A model generated the notes under the pieces. That model was not told the origin of the DNA. It saw only the letters and a program-made list of their open reading frames with translations, and did not search any database. A stretch of 64,000 nt of DNA from Siphonodentalium dalli (lineage: Eukaryota > Mollusca > Scaphopoda > Gadilida > Siphonodentaliidae). Numbering within the stretch: the stretch's first letter is position 1; each line of letters begins with the position of its first letter. Positions 34,621 to 45,589 of the stretch are shown one piece after another. The stretch spans positions 47,284,194-47,348,193 of the forward strand of contig CP136069.1 of the NCBI GenBank assembly GCA_032622095.1. The letters run 5' to 3'. A program made the position numbers and the translations under genes.

Positions 34621-34915
34621 TGACACTCCTATTGGTTTGGTTTGGTTTATTAGGGTTTATCGACGTTCTAGCCGCTATGCCACACACGACGTTGTCAATT
34701 TTACGGGTGGAGGAAACACCACGCAGAGGCTCGATTTCACCGAGAAATCGTCCCACTGCGTGTAGAAACCACCGACCCCCGGAAAGCAACTGACAAACTT
34801 GCCCAGATACACGATTCCGGTCACCCTCCATATGACGGGGTTAGAACCAGCGCTGGACGGCATGTAACGGTGTAGTGCACCTGTCATTCTACCGCACCAC
34901 TCCTATAACCGAGAC
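34621..34915 (-). mobile_element. tRNA-derived SINE
   Basis: Read on the minus strand, an A-box-like TAGGAGTGGTGCGGTAGA (34888-34905) is followed about 45 bases later by a B box, GGTTCTAACCC (34838-34848): the internal RNA polymerase III promoter layout of a tRNA gene. The body contains a GC-rich central domain, and the 3' end is TAAACCCTAATAAACC followed by AAACCAAACC. No intact tRNA cloverleaf remains. The tail style resembles mollusc SINEs, which is memory-based. Confidence 0.65.
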
Positions 34916-35770
34916 CATTAGCACGTCCCTGCTTCGATACACCCCTCCCGATAAAATGGAGCCACGTTACTGCCTCGATGTGTTATGATAAGAGTAGCGG
35001 ATCAGTTTGAAATAATAGGATGGTCACAATATATATAATGCTATACCATCAAAATAATATTTTATTTTCACAAACTGAATGGTTGTAAATTTGTAATTTG
35101 TAAAAACAATGATACCAAAATGTTTGTAGTACTCGGTATTACACTGACTTGTACTTACATACACACACTACAAACGAACCGTTTAATTGTTAACTTGCGC
35201 AGACAAGTGGTCATCAACTTAGCAATCCGTGAACCGATTGGATAGCTCTGATAAGTGTTCACCTCTCAACTTATGATTGGTTATTTCTTTTGTAACTTTG
35301 GCCCGCCGTGATTCAATATAGTGTTAATCACTCACAGGCAAAGGTTTGTCCGTAAGCAATCTACAATAATCAACAGTAGATCTTTGTGAAATTTGCGAGA
35401 TTTTGTTAGCTCATCGTTTCATAGTACCGGCGTTCTCACTAATCACAATATGATAGCACGCATTGTAACTTCCCCATATAACTTGTTGTCAGTTATTTTA
35501 GCTCTATATACAAGTCCGTCTAATTTGAACTGGTATTCAGATAACACTGATAACATGTGCATGGGAGCAGAGTGGGGAGTTAGTTTTTTCTAAGTTTTAC
35601 AGCTGTCTTTTAGGGGTTTCACCTCTCGCCCAGTCTAAGGTATTACAATAATACGGCTAAATTTTCCCTGTACTATGAAACCACTGTGATAGTTAACACA
35701 AATTTGTAATTACAAATTAATAAATACAATTTGTATTTACAGGTATAAAATTGTTCATAGTATTGACCCC

Positions 35771-35842
35771 AGGTTGTGGTGAAAAGTCATATTGGACGAG
35801 ACACGCCAGTGTCGAGTCCAACATGACTTTTCACCACAACCT
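35771..35842. repeat. 72-bp palindromic insertion
   Basis: AGGTTGTGGTGAAAAGTCAT pairs with its inverse ending at 35842. The sister inverted arm near 32820 runs GACCCC-AGGACTCG (in this orientation) without it, so the palindrome is a clean extra insertion. A related hairpin sharing AAAGTCATATTG lies at 36156-36217. Confidence 0.8.
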
Positions 35843-36155
35843 GGACGAGTATAAGAAAAACTCATACTGTACACAACATTGTATAATGACATTTTTATTA
35901 TCCATCTGTATGTTTATCCAAATTTTGGGAATAATACTTTAGGGGTTATTTTTGGTATTTGTCGGCACTTTATTCTCTATAAAAGCCTGTATTTGATCAT
36001 CATAAAGCATGATTTGGAACAGTAAACACGGAAATGAAAAAAAACTCAATGCTGAAGTGAAACGTCTGCTAAATCATCACGGCACCCATCAGTGTTTGCA
36101 CGCGCGTCACAGTTCATTTCGCGATAGTTAATTCGTGACGTCACAGAGTGCCGAT

Positions 36156-36217
36156 AAAAAAGTCATATTGCACACTTGGGAGTCCAATATGACATTCGGG
36201 AGTCCAATATGACTTTT
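36156..36217. repeat. short palindrome sharing AAAGTCATATTG arms
   Basis: AAAAAGTCATATTG is paired with CAATATGACTTTTT, with a repeated GGGAGTCCAATATGAC between. A CRE-like GTGACGTCAC lies just upstream at about 36136. Confidence 0.65.
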
Positions 36218-36926
36218 TCCCGGATTATCACGTGGCGGCTTTGGCCCAATCAGAAATAGTGTTAGTTAAGGGATGGACAACAATAGTATTTAGAACACAT
36301 GGACATGATCATACCAACTGGATAATCATTTGTTAAATTGCACTAATGTCACATTTACTTATATCCAACATTTGTTGGGCTATACAAAACGGTCTTGCGT
36401 CAATAATTGAATGTGTATGTTTTATTGAAACGTGTGCTTCGTGTGAATTTAAAGTAACATTAACGACCTCTAGTCTCATCCACATGCCATACATGAATTT
36501 ATTATGTCAGCTCTTGAACCCATATTAGTGACCCCATATTGAATCAATATTAGGTGATTATCCACCATCTTGTTTTTCAGAACGTCAGAGATATTTTTGG
36601 TGTATTTCGGCGCCAAGAAAGGTGATATCTGTCGGAAATCATTTTCTGTAATTTAAAGACACAGTACCATGTACCAAAACCTGAATGCAATATATTTGAG
36701 GAAACTGAAGACTCATAAATTATCTATCAAACTCAACAAGTTGTCTTACTTATGGTGAATAGCCACTGACTCAATGCATTGACGTCCAACGCCCATGAAG
36801 CGTCACTGTGACGTTACATAAGTTAATGGCCATAGGCAACACATTTAACTTACCAAATTAAAATAAATTTCAGCGACGATTAATTAAACGGATATGCTGG
36901 AGTTTGTCCACTGACACAATGAATAC

Positions 36927-37067
36927 GTTACGGGACGTTTAGTGGTCGGATATGGTGTCATGTGAGGCTCAGGGAGATCAATATTAGGCTCGGCCTACGG
37001 CCTCGCCTAATATTGATCTCACTTCGCCTCACATTACACCATAACCGACCACTAAGCATCTCGTAAC
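36927..37067. repeat. long palindrome, right cap of 4.9-kb element
   Basis: Arms of 50-60 bases (GTGGTCGGATATGGTGTCA against its inverse) around the tip TCGGCCTACGGCCTC. It is homologous to the left cap in inverted orientation. Confidence 0.85.
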
Positions 37068-37641
37068 TTATAATATACGCAGTACTCAGTTACTATCGAT
37101 AGACACGTATCAATCCTACACTCTTACAATAGCTAGAGCCGAATCACTCTAATGCTAATTGTCTGAAATGTTCGCCAGGCTCTTGTATCTGCTAACGGAT
37201 TTTATCCACCGCTCACTACCTCTATTTACTGCATAAAGCCTGTCTAATAAAGGTTACGTTTATTACGTCAAGGTGGCTTTATTGTTAGCATTATTAGGTT
37301 AGTACTACTTTTATGACGTAATGCAAATTGCGCAGGTAACTAGGGGCGTCAACTGGCCTTAATGATGTCATTTTTATCGTACATAATTCACTAAAATAAA
37401 TCGTACAATGATATATGTTTTAGCTCTAAAACATCTATAAATCATCAGAACAAGGTCTGCTTAGAATAACTAAAAAGGCCAACGAACTATTTCGTTGGAC
37501 TCCGGTTTTCCCACGTTATGAATGCTAATTAGGTTGTTTGACATAATAAATGTAAGGCGTCATCGAAGTAACGAATGTAAAACTGAGGAAAATGACAGAC
37601 TTACCTCACAAAAGGAAAGTTTTGTGCGATGGATAAATAAA
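37068..37641. other. spacer, nothing recognised
   Basis: Contains one small perfect palindrome (CCAACGAACTATTTCGTTGG near 37480) but no gene or splice pair that I trust. Confidence 0.4.
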
Positions 37642-37785
37642 ATATGTAGCTATCGTTGTTGCTTAAACTGTTTATGTCCGCCCAGAGGATTTTGATTCTA
37701 TTGGACTCGGCAGAGCCTCGCCTAATAGATGCTCAAATCCCCCTCACGGATATAAACAGTTTAAGCGACGACGATAGCTACATAT
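37642..37785. repeat. 144-bp palindrome
   Basis: ATATGTAGCTATCGTTGTTG pairs with CGACGACGATAGCTACATAT. The arms are about 60 bases with a few mismatches. The tip reads CTCGGCAGAGCCTCG, the inverse of CGAGGCTCTGCCGAG. Confidence 0.85.
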
Positions 37786-38837
37786 TCTATATTTACAACC
37801 CTTCTACCGCCATGTCTAAGCCCCCGACAACCACCATGGTACTACTATAGTATACTTATACTTATGTATAAGAGTAATCTATGTATGCAGGGATTATAGC
37901 CACTGTGATTATGTGTTACAATCTAGTATACTGAGGAGTCATTTGTGTAAGTGTTGACTGTTCTCGCATTTGACTTGTGGCAATCACACATAGTGGTGCA
38001 ATCTTTGACTCCATTTGAAGTGGCCATGTATTGACCAGAATGACACACTGAGTACTAGCTCGGCCAAACAGAAAGGTAGGTAAGCCGGTATTAAAGTATC
38101 AGGTTGGTCAAATGCCAATAAGTATACTACTATTTATTATTATATTAGTCCAAAGACAAACTTTGCCAAATTTAATTTTCTTACATATATAATCGTGACT
38201 GTCATGTACATCCTACATTCAAATATTGAAGTTATATTTATGTTTTGTCGTTAAATATGGATATACCATTTTGTGATTGTTATAAAAGTGGGGTAATACG
38301 AAATCACATTTCACAACAATGTTCGAAAATCAGAGTCTCACTAACGCGGTACCCTGTTTGTTGTTGTGAGCATATAACATGCCTCGAATCAAGCAAAGGA
38401 CCGATCATGATGACACATGATACGGAACTCAATTCACATTCAATTTGTCTAAATTATGTTGCGGAGGAGCAATTGAGTCGTAATATTAATTAATGCCATT
38501 TAAATAAAACTAATCTGCGTAAACGTTTGAAAACTAATATTATCTTAAAACCATTCATTTGCTGCAATATTGATAAGTACTATTTGGCTGTGGGCTGGGA
38601 TGCGAGATGTTTCCACAAAAACAGGGGAATAGTGCATTTGGCACTGATAGAATCAAATATAATAGTCAAATATTCAACTATAGTAGTCAAATATAACTAT
38701 AATAGTTGAATTCAGGATGTTTTTGACCTGATAAATGCAGCTAATACAATTTGCATGCCGTTTTTTTGGGTTAAGACGTCTGGACTATATATACTATGAT
38801 TATCAATATTTCTGCTCAACGTTTCTGGTCATTTCAG
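37786..38837. other. AT-rich, probable intron
   Basis: Upstream of the first recognised exon of the membrane-protein gene. A Cys-containing open frame (38245-38493) is present without splice sites, and I do not assign it. Confidence 0.35.
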
Positions 38838-38883
38838 ATACCATTCCCCGAATCACTTAGCGAGCCAGACGGTGGACTCGGAG
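38838..38883 (+). CDS. exon: juxtamembrane segment, 46 nt
   Basis: Acceptor TTCTGGTCATTTCAG, donor CTCGGAG|GTAATT. It encodes a Pro/Glu/Gly-rich segment. The incoming phase must be 0, so an upstream exon is needed; none was found in the 1.7 kb before it. Confidence 0.5.
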
Positions 38884-40048
38884 GTAATTATAGGTCATCC
38901 ATTAATTACACACACCTATAGGGTTATTTAATAACATAACATAGTAATGACAACATTCCATCCATACATTGCAAACAAAACTACACCGATTTACTAACAT
39001 ACCATGTCAGTGACAATTATAATCCATCTATTCACATGCATTATGATTTATTTACAGACTCTGGGGTTAATAGATATAAATTCATCCAATCCGTACACCC
39101 ATTTGATGTCACTTTAAATGGACCAAGCGCACTCGTAGTGGGTAAACATGCAACAAAATATAGAAGTCTGTAAAACCGTCACCACAGGAAAAATATTGAT
39201 ATATTGAGACACATAAGCAATCCTAACAACATTGTTCTTATATATAGATAATGAGTGGCTTGGAGTTGACTATGCCAAAATAGTGGTCCTCGAGGAGGAA
39301 TAGTCCACGAACCGCAGGCGAGTGGACTATTCCTCCTCGAGGACCACTATTTTGGCATAGTCAACGACAATACATTCATTATTGATTATAGTATATCGAA
39401 CATTGGTGCCAATTCTCACACAATATATGTGTCTGATTTTTTCACATTAATATTTACCGTGAATTTAGGAAATCGGTCTCAGATTAAAAAAATTACGGCA
39501 TTCTGTTGACGATGGCAGGGGCATAACTATGTCATTAGTTACATCTAACAAAACCTCTTCATGATTCATGCATTTATTGCTATAAATACGTCATTAGCAA
39601 AGACATTTTGGCGAAATTGTAGAAGTTAACTGGCTTAACTTCGATTAAAACTGAAATGGAAGTTATAAATAACTTCCGCTGGCATTACAAAATTAGGACT
39701 GGCCGCTTGTCAACCAAACGGACAAACTATTAAATACATTGGCTAGCTATGATCGGATATTTGTAAGATCATTACAATTCACCAATAAATCTAATGATAT
39801 GCCTCTATTGCAACAAGTATCGTACACGGTATAGTTTAAGATTAGCCGTATCTTCAGGCGGCATACCGATTTCGCGAAATGAGTTTGTTACTATAAGTAG
39901 AAAAAGAATAGTAGACATGTAGTTATCCTACTGGGGTACTATCGTAAAATCAGAATGCGAGAAAGTCACGTGAGATATAATATATATATATAGCTATATA
40001 TATGTGTGTGTGTGGGGGTGTGTTTGTGTGTGTGTGTGAGGGAGCGAT

Positions 40049-40091
<43 letters not shown>

Positions 40092-43000
40092 CGTCGCGAT
40101 TATATGATAGTGTTTAGTTTCGGATCTAATTTGTTCCGAAACTTTTGTTCCATCTGTAACCGTTTGATCGTGTTGACTTCCATCATTTCGTGTATGGGGA
40201 AAATTCGGAAGGATCCATCCCCACATTCATCAAGATGTTTATTTAATGGAATCATCCGTAATTCCGGTTGTCTGATTTGTTGGCGGTGGATCCGTGTTCT
40301 TTCGACAAGGGAATTTCCCGTCTGTCCAACATAGAGTTCCTCACATCCAGAACATACTATGATATATATCGCTATGAAATGAACATCGCGAGTAAATTCA
40401 GCACACAAGACGACACTGGCTATGCCAAATGTGCAGAATTGGATAGCAGACTTATATGGCTTATTGGTTTTTTATTGGTCTTTTATGGAACAAAAAACCT
40501 GTAGGACGATACGAAATTTCTGAAAATATACATAATCGCGAAAAAGTACTCGTGCGATGCGATGACTTAGTGCAACATCGTGGGTTTAGTAATCGGATCT
40601 ATCGATAACAAAATAGTTGTTGCCATTCTTCTTGGGAGACATTTATTTTGTAACCCGCTCGAGAACGGAGCTGCTCAACCATCGACAGCGGGCGACAACT
40701 GTATATTGTAAACCTTCACCCAATTCTCATATCTTTGATCGACTGAGGGTGCCGCAAATCAGCGTGTCACGCTCGACACGCTCGATAGTCGTTGACCGCT
40801 CAGCGATGATCAGTTAACATAGAACTAGCAAGTACCCAACGTACAGAGATCCCTTCACATCTCTCAATCAGTACAATACAATCACTCATTTTATTAAAAC
40901 CTACCGCTTCGTGACAATCGCGAACTGTGGTGTTTGCTCATTTGCATAGTTATTTTTTTAATATTAAATTTAAACGCGTTGTGCATACAGGGTGTTATGA
41001 CTGAGATACATTCGTTGTATGACGAATGAGGTTCTAATTTTACCTTTCTATATCAATTCTGAATACCGTGGAGCAAATAAATAAACATCATGCAGTTGAC
41101 ATCTACTGCTGACAATTACACACACGATGTGCATACATCTAAGCTGTCTAAAGTTCAAAGCTCTTTACTGTATGTATCATTTGACAATATTGTTTTCCTC
41201 TCGGCTATACGTTCCCTCGTCTCCACAAGTATATCCTGATGCGGCGTAACAGTATGTTGTCAATTTCATCTGCACGGCCAATACATGTTAGTTTCAAATG
41301 TTAATAATCTTTAAATTATCACACGTACACTCATTTAAAACAAAACCGAACATTTCGCCCCATGGCTCTACTCAACTTCGAAATTCACACCATGCTACCA
41401 GCAAAATGACAGGAAAGTTACGTCCCCAATGATGGAATTGTTAATTTGCCCACAATTTGAACATTTTATTTTCTAAAAAAGCCAACATAAAATGAACTCT
41501 TCGAACTGGATTAAATAATATACATATGCATTTAACCCTGTCGTTAGGCAGGTGTGCACTCCTTTGCCAGATAACAAACAGTTGTCATCCTTTTTTTCGT
41601 GAGACACGGGATTTGTCGCCGCTCTCGACCTGGAATGTCACCCTCTGGCATTTCAGCCATCGGGTGGCATTCCTGGTCTCGGGTGGCTTTCCTGGTCTCG
41701 AGAGGTAGACAAATCCACTTGCCTCACTCAATCGCGGGCATCAACTGAATAATGTCGGCTTCCGGTTGGCAAGACATGTCTTGTCTTGTACTCAAGGGCC
41801 ATCGGGCAGATCCCCTTTACTCACACATGTGGATAGTCATACAAAGTACGGAAAGATGTCATCGTAAAGTACTAGGGTATATCGGTTTATTTCTGTTCTA
41901 ATGTCAGGAGAAACAATGGGAGATGGGTGCCTTGTGGCGCTGCTGGTGATCGGTGTAATCGGGATAGTCGGGGCACTGTTGATGGTCACTGCATACACAC
42001 GGTAAGCTAACATTTACATGTATATAAAAGCGGAACCAGATCCAGAAGCTGGATGTTTCATCTGTTTTAATCGACTCTATCAATACACATCAATACAAAA
42101 TGCAACATTTACCAGAAAAGGTGATATCTACGGTCATAATGGTGTATTATAAATACATCTAACTATTGTTTTAATTTACCCGCGTAATATGCTGTGTAAT
42201 TAGAAGTAACCTCACATTTGATCGGTTTGTTTTACATGTAGAAAATACCCGAACTGTTACGAAGTTCGCGAGGACAAATGAGTTCGTATCATTTTGTAAA
42301 TTATGTAAACAATTGTGATAAAATATATATTTTCACATTAAATTACATCTAATACTTTGCGTTAACATCTGCTCTTGTGGAGTTCAGAACAATTATATTT
42401 GTTTTACATGGAATAAACCGGGTCACTTTCACAATTACATGAGAGTAAGGCAGGTTCCGTTCTTCGGTGTAAACCAGCATTATCCTTATCGATTTCACTC
42501 GCTGGTTTACGTCGAAGGAAACTTGGATTATATAGAGGGGTGCCCGTGATTCAGACCATTTCCTCTGGGTACGCGGGATTCATACCCAAGCCTCGAAATA
42601 GTGTGTCTGTCATTTGCAGAATGAGGTCCCCAGAGGGTGAATTTAGTTATGCTACCCCGCATAGCGGGCTAGCATCACCAAATTCACCCTCCGGGAACCT
42701 CATTGTGCTGAGGGGTAAGCAGAATGAGGTCCACAGAGGGTGAATTTGATGATGCTAGCCCGCTATGCGGGGTAGCATCACTAAATTCACCCTCTTGGGA
42801 CCTCATTCTGCAAATGACAGACACACTATTTCAAGGCTTGTTCATACCCCGATGTTTGTCGGTATTCAGGATTGAAACACCGCCTTCAATGGTATTCAGT
42901 ATTCAAACAAACATGGTTGGTACGCGACTTTGATGGCGACAGATTGTGTTATTTGGTGGCTAAATTTGGTCTTTTCACCCGTTTCTATTGTTTTTTTCTT

Positions 43001-45577
43001 TCTGTCGCGTTCTGTTAATGTGGCGCTATAGTTTGCTATTGAGAAAAGTGATGAAAATAGATGACATTGAAGTGTGGAATCTATGTCCTCCATAACTTAT
43101 TTCGTAACTTGTATCCAGTGTTCGCTCTGTGTTCAGTATTTACCACATCTGTTACATGTAAATGGTGTTCAAGATTCAGGGGAGAGGTGACACCCTCATA
43201 AAGTGAGCGATTATGCTCATGTTTCGAATTTGAACATTTCATACTACACACAAACCAAATGACGTTTTTTCACTAATATCTTCTAGATCAATTTATGCCT
43301 TTGGAACTGGTTGAGAAATGTGACTTTTTTATATTTTTTATATTAACTGATCATTAGAAATTAAATATGCGATTACTGGGGTCCTATCACCTTCCAATCC
43401 CTCAAAATTTAGTTTTTACAGAACGCAATTTCACACATAAAAATCACAATTGGGATTCTAGTTATATTTCAACAAGAAATGAACTGAACATTGTAATGAA
43501 AGTGAGGCATATCATTACCTATGAATATTCCAACTCATTGGAACCAAAATTGTTACGTTGGCTCAAAATGGCGGCCAACATATGGAAAATGGTAGATATT
43601 GCCCCTGTCCTGTAATCGTGTCCTGTAATATGATCACGGATGGCGTATATGAGTATACAATGAGTTGCTGAATTGTCATATGTGAGGTGTATATGCAAGT
43701 ATGGAAGATATGAGTGGTCGTGTGCGGGTATTGGTATATCTGGAATGGCTGAATGGCCACTGGTGAGGCGTATATGTATACCTGAGGTGACTATGGTCAT
43801 GGTGGGCTGTATATGGATATACCAAGTGGTTGTATGACTATGGGTGTGGCGAATATGTATACAGGTAGTGGCTCTATGTTGTAATATGTATACACAGAGT
43901 GAATGTATGATCCTGTATGTGGTGAATATGTATACAGGGATTGACTATATGGTCATGTGTAATGTGTAGGAGTAAACCCGATATATCACCCTTGAGACGC
44001 ATTGCGGTGTGTACGGTTATAACAATATATGGCTATATGGTCATGGGTCAGCGATTACAGGACGCGTTGGGGCAATATTATCTACAAGTTTCCTAATTTT
44101 GGCGGCCATTTTGAGCCAAAGTAACAATTTTGGTTCCACTGAGTTGGAATATTCATAGGTAATGATATGCCTGACTTACATTACAAGGTCTGTTCCTTCT
44201 TTGTTGACATATAATTACAATCCCAATTGTGATTTTTGCTGGTGAAATTTTACACCGCGTTATGTAAAATAGATATTTTGAGGAATCGGAAGGGGCTAGG
44301 ACCCAATAACTGCATAGTTAATTGCTCCAATGATCAGCAAATATAAAAAATAAAATAAAAGTCACATTTCTTGACAAGTTCCAAACAGCATAAACTGATC
44401 TGGAAGATACTAGTGATAAACGTCTTATTTTCAACTTCCGGTGGCCATTTTGACGGCCATCGTGGATGGGGAGTTTCAATTTTGCCCCATAAAAGTGGAA
44501 TTATGTCTTACCTTCACGAAAATATATACATTTGTATACATTTTACCAGATTTTCTCTCTATAATTTGCATAAAACTGATTTAGGGTCTAGTCTGAAACA
44601 CGGTAAATATTAAAGATGGTTTATATTATCCTAGAATAGGTGTTATATAGTGTCCTAGGTAAAAATAGTAAATATGAAGACCCTTGTCCGGAAACGCTTC
44701 TACCAAATAATATTGATTTTATTTAGAATGGTCTGATATACTATAATACAATCGACAGGTTACGGCTGGCGGAAACATTCAGATTGAGCGTAGCAAGAGG
44801 GAGAACTATATCTTTATCTGATATCGACTGACCGTCTTCATGTAGTCTGTTCCGAACAGTTTTCTTCGACTCATACATGTATATATTATTTTATAATCCG
44901 GAAACTAAATAAAACGAATTTAGGAAGAGAGAGAGCATCTTTAACAAAGTTGTAATCGACACCGAAGTCTTTTCAACATCAAGATAAACACATAGCATTA
45001 CTTTTAAAATATGAAGAAACATAGGGGTATATATATTTGTATTTGATTAACCCTTTACCCAACAAAACGGCCAAATAAAGCTTCAACAGCCTAAAATATC
45101 TTCGGTCTGTCTCAATAGAACCATACAAATATGGATATCATTGGAACCGGCTCCTTGACCACATTGTGATAGTTACAGTTATGCCCTGTGCCAATGCATT
45201 CTCTTATATATGCGAGTCGACCATAGGTCGCCTCGCATATATAAGAGAATGCATTGGCCTAAAAAAAATCTTTTTTTAACACTTTTTACCATTTTTTCTT
45301 ACATTCTTTAACAATTTTATAATTTTTAATGTGTTAAGCCAATGCATTCTCTTATATATGCGAGGCGACCTATGGTCGACTCGCATATATAAGAGAATGC
45401 ATTGGCACAGGGCCGTTCTGTTGGGTAAAGGGTTAAACACTCTCTTATTATTTCTTTCGTTGTAGTGTAAGGCAGCGCTCATTGAAGAACATGGGTGGAC
45501 TCGAATCAGCACGAAAGATTGAGGAAGATGAGCGGAAAGACGCGGAAGTCTCCGTTTTAAATCCTCAAACAGTATAA
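38838..45577 (+). CDS. host gene, last four exons: single-pass membrane protein
   Basis: Four exons join in one phase: 38838-38883, 39058-39141, 41908-42001 and 45466-45577. Each has an AG acceptor after a pyrimidine tract, and the first three have GT donors (GTAATT, GTAAAC, GTAAGC). Exon phases are 0-1, 1-1, 1-2 and 2-stop, and in exon 39058-39141 only the joined frame is open. The 111 encoded residues run from a Pro/Glu-rich stretch (IPFPESLSEPDGGLG) through KFIQSVHPFDVTLNG to a membrane segment, LVALLVIGVIGIVGALLMV. After it comes a basic stop-transfer stretch, then a charged cytoplasmic tail (SARKIEEDERKDAEV) ending NPQTV. The layout suggests a type I protein whose extracellular part lies upstream. 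A poly(A) signal follows 12 bases after the stop. I do not recognise the family. Confidence 0.6.
39058..39141 (+). CDS. exon: juxtamembrane segment, 84 nt
   Basis: Acceptor TTATGATTTATTTACAG, donor GTAGTGG|GTAAAC. Both alternative frames contain stops, while the frame dictated by the neighbouring exons is open for all 84 bases. Confidence 0.58.
39265..39365. repeat. 101-bp near-perfect palindrome (intronic)
   Basis: GTTGACTATGCCAAAATAGT pairs with ACTATTTTGGCATAGTCAAC. The arms of about 44 bases are essentially perfect around the tip GAACCGCAGGCGA. It lies in the intron after exon 39058-39141. Confidence 0.92.
39977..40090. repeat. compound (AT)n and (TG)n microsatellite
   Basis: A short AT run containing an AGCT break is followed by TGTG runs, interrupted by GGGGG and GAGGGAGCGA, up to 40090. 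Confidence 0.92.
40100..40480 (-). pseudogene. GIY-YIG endonuclease domain, retroelement fragment
   Basis: On the minus strand: YIIVCSGCEELYVGQTG (the GIY-YIG core, with a preceding Cys pair), then NSLVERTRIHRQQI and NKHLDECG, then a C-terminal FRNKLDP block ending at a stop at about 40100. The preceding residues include further Cys and His that look like a linker zinc motif. This is the usual C-terminal nuclease of Penelope-like elements, where it follows a reverse transcriptase. No reverse transcriptase is seen upstream (40480-41000), so the element is a fragment. The substitutions in the YIG part (YVG) are common in the family. Confidence 0.7.
41609..41716. repeat. 108-bp imperfect palindrome (intronic)
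   Basis: GGATTTGTCGCCGCTCTCGA pairs with CTCGAGAGGTAGACAAATCC. The right arm has an internal repeat of GGTGGCNTTCCTGGTCTCG, giving an extra loop. It lies about 190 bases before exon 41908-42001. Confidence 0.75.
41908..42001 (+). CDS. exon: transmembrane segment, 94 nt
   Basis: The acceptor TTTATTTCTGTTCTAATGTCAG includes a CTAAT branch-point-like word. The donor is CACACG|GTAAGC. It encodes the membrane helix. An ATG at 41916 has a good Kozak context (AACAATGG), so a short 65-residue product starting here cannot be excluded. Confidence 0.62.
42472..42517. repeat. short palindrome (intronic)
   Basis: CTTCGGTGTAAACCAGC pairs with GCTGGTTTACGTCGAAG. Confidence 0.8.
42587..42840. repeat. 254-bp nested double palindrome (intronic)
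   Basis: The outer arms AAATAGTGTGTCTGTCATTT and AAATGACAGACACACTATTT enclose two inner palindromes (about 42619-42704 and 42721-42812). Each inner palindrome pairs GAATGAGGTC...GAGGGTGAATTT with its inverse, and they are inverted relative to each other. Confidence 0.88.
43200..44420. mobile_element. long-TIR element with minisatellite core
   Basis: The block starting at CACTAATATCTTCTAGATCA near 43270 and running through TATTCCAACTCATTGGAACC near 43526 returns in reverse near 44120-44410 (GGTTCCACTGAGTTGGAATA). Between the arms lies a degenerate minisatellite. The same family makes up 47300-49790. No transposase is found. Confidence 0.7.
43640..44060. repeat. degenerate minisatellite
   Basis: Repeats of a (G/T)G(T/C)GAATATGTATACAGG-type word at irregular 30-80-base spacing, alternating with TGACTATNTGGTCATG-type words. 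Confidence 0.6.
45047..45436. mobile_element. 390-bp MITE with TTAACCCTTTACCC ends
   Basis: The left end TTAACCCTTTACCCAACAAA matches in reverse TTGGGTAAAGGGTTAA at 45421-45436, and the pairing continues into GGCCGTTCTG / AAAACGGCC. It contains the double palindrome 45183-45413 and lies in the last intron of the membrane-protein gene, ending 29 bases before exon 45466. Confidence 0.72.
45183..45413. repeat. nested double palindrome (intronic)
   Basis: Two copies of a 69-base palindrome (45190-45258 and 45338-45406), each pairing CCAATGCATTCTCTTATATA with its inverse, lie within outer arms GCCCTGTG / CACAGGGC. The inner tips are in opposite orientation (TCGACCATAGGTCGCCTC and GAGGCGACCTATGGTCGA). 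Confidence 0.92.
45466..45577 (+). CDS. terminal exon: cytoplasmic tail
   Basis: Strong acceptor TTATTTCTTTCGTTGTAG. It encodes VRQRSLKNMGGLESARK, then a charged stretch, and ends with TAA at 45575-45577. Confidence 0.62.
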
Positions 45578-45589
45578 TCACGACACAAC

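Larger units (their letters stand above)
33052..34930. repeat. cluster of GGGACGTGGCGAC-type repeat fragments
   Basis: Heads reading CAGGGACGTGGCGACAAGG occur at 33059 and (as GGGACGTCGCGACAAGGGG) at 33140, with a related GGGACATGGCGATAGTGG at 33604. Inverted ends reading CCACGTCCCT occur near 34566 and CACGTCCCTG near 34921. They suggest several nested copies of one TIR element inside the 4.9-kb element. No gene is found. Confidence 0.5.
32124..37067. mobile_element. 4.9-kb element with hairpin-capped long inverted arms
   Basis: The sequence 32340-32845 is matched in reverse by about 35740-36850: shared blocks include GTAACGTCACAGTGACGC, CAATGCATTGACG-type words, TTTCTTGGCGCCAAAATACACC and GGGGTCAATACTATGAA. 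Each outer end is itself a long hairpin (32124-32235 and 36927-37067), and the two hairpins are homologous in inverted orientation. The interior (about 33040-35640) holds dispersed repeats and a SINE but no transposase. It is best described as a foldback-like non-autonomous element. Confidence 0.7.

Noticed and set aside
34621-34915. A functional tRNA gene
   Set aside because: A- and B-box-like words are present on the minus strand, but no cloverleaf can be folded and the sequence continues into a SINE body and tail.
36130-36150. CRE-like GTGACGTCAC as a functional promoter element
   Set aside because: It lies inside a repeat arm with no transcript start or coding sequence nearby; a single 8-base match is weak.
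41901-42001. ATG at 41901 as the gene start
   Set aside because: Its context is weak, it lies within a good splice acceptor, and exon 39058-39141 joins in phase to 41908. A downstream ATG at 41916 is a better candidate if a short isoform exists.
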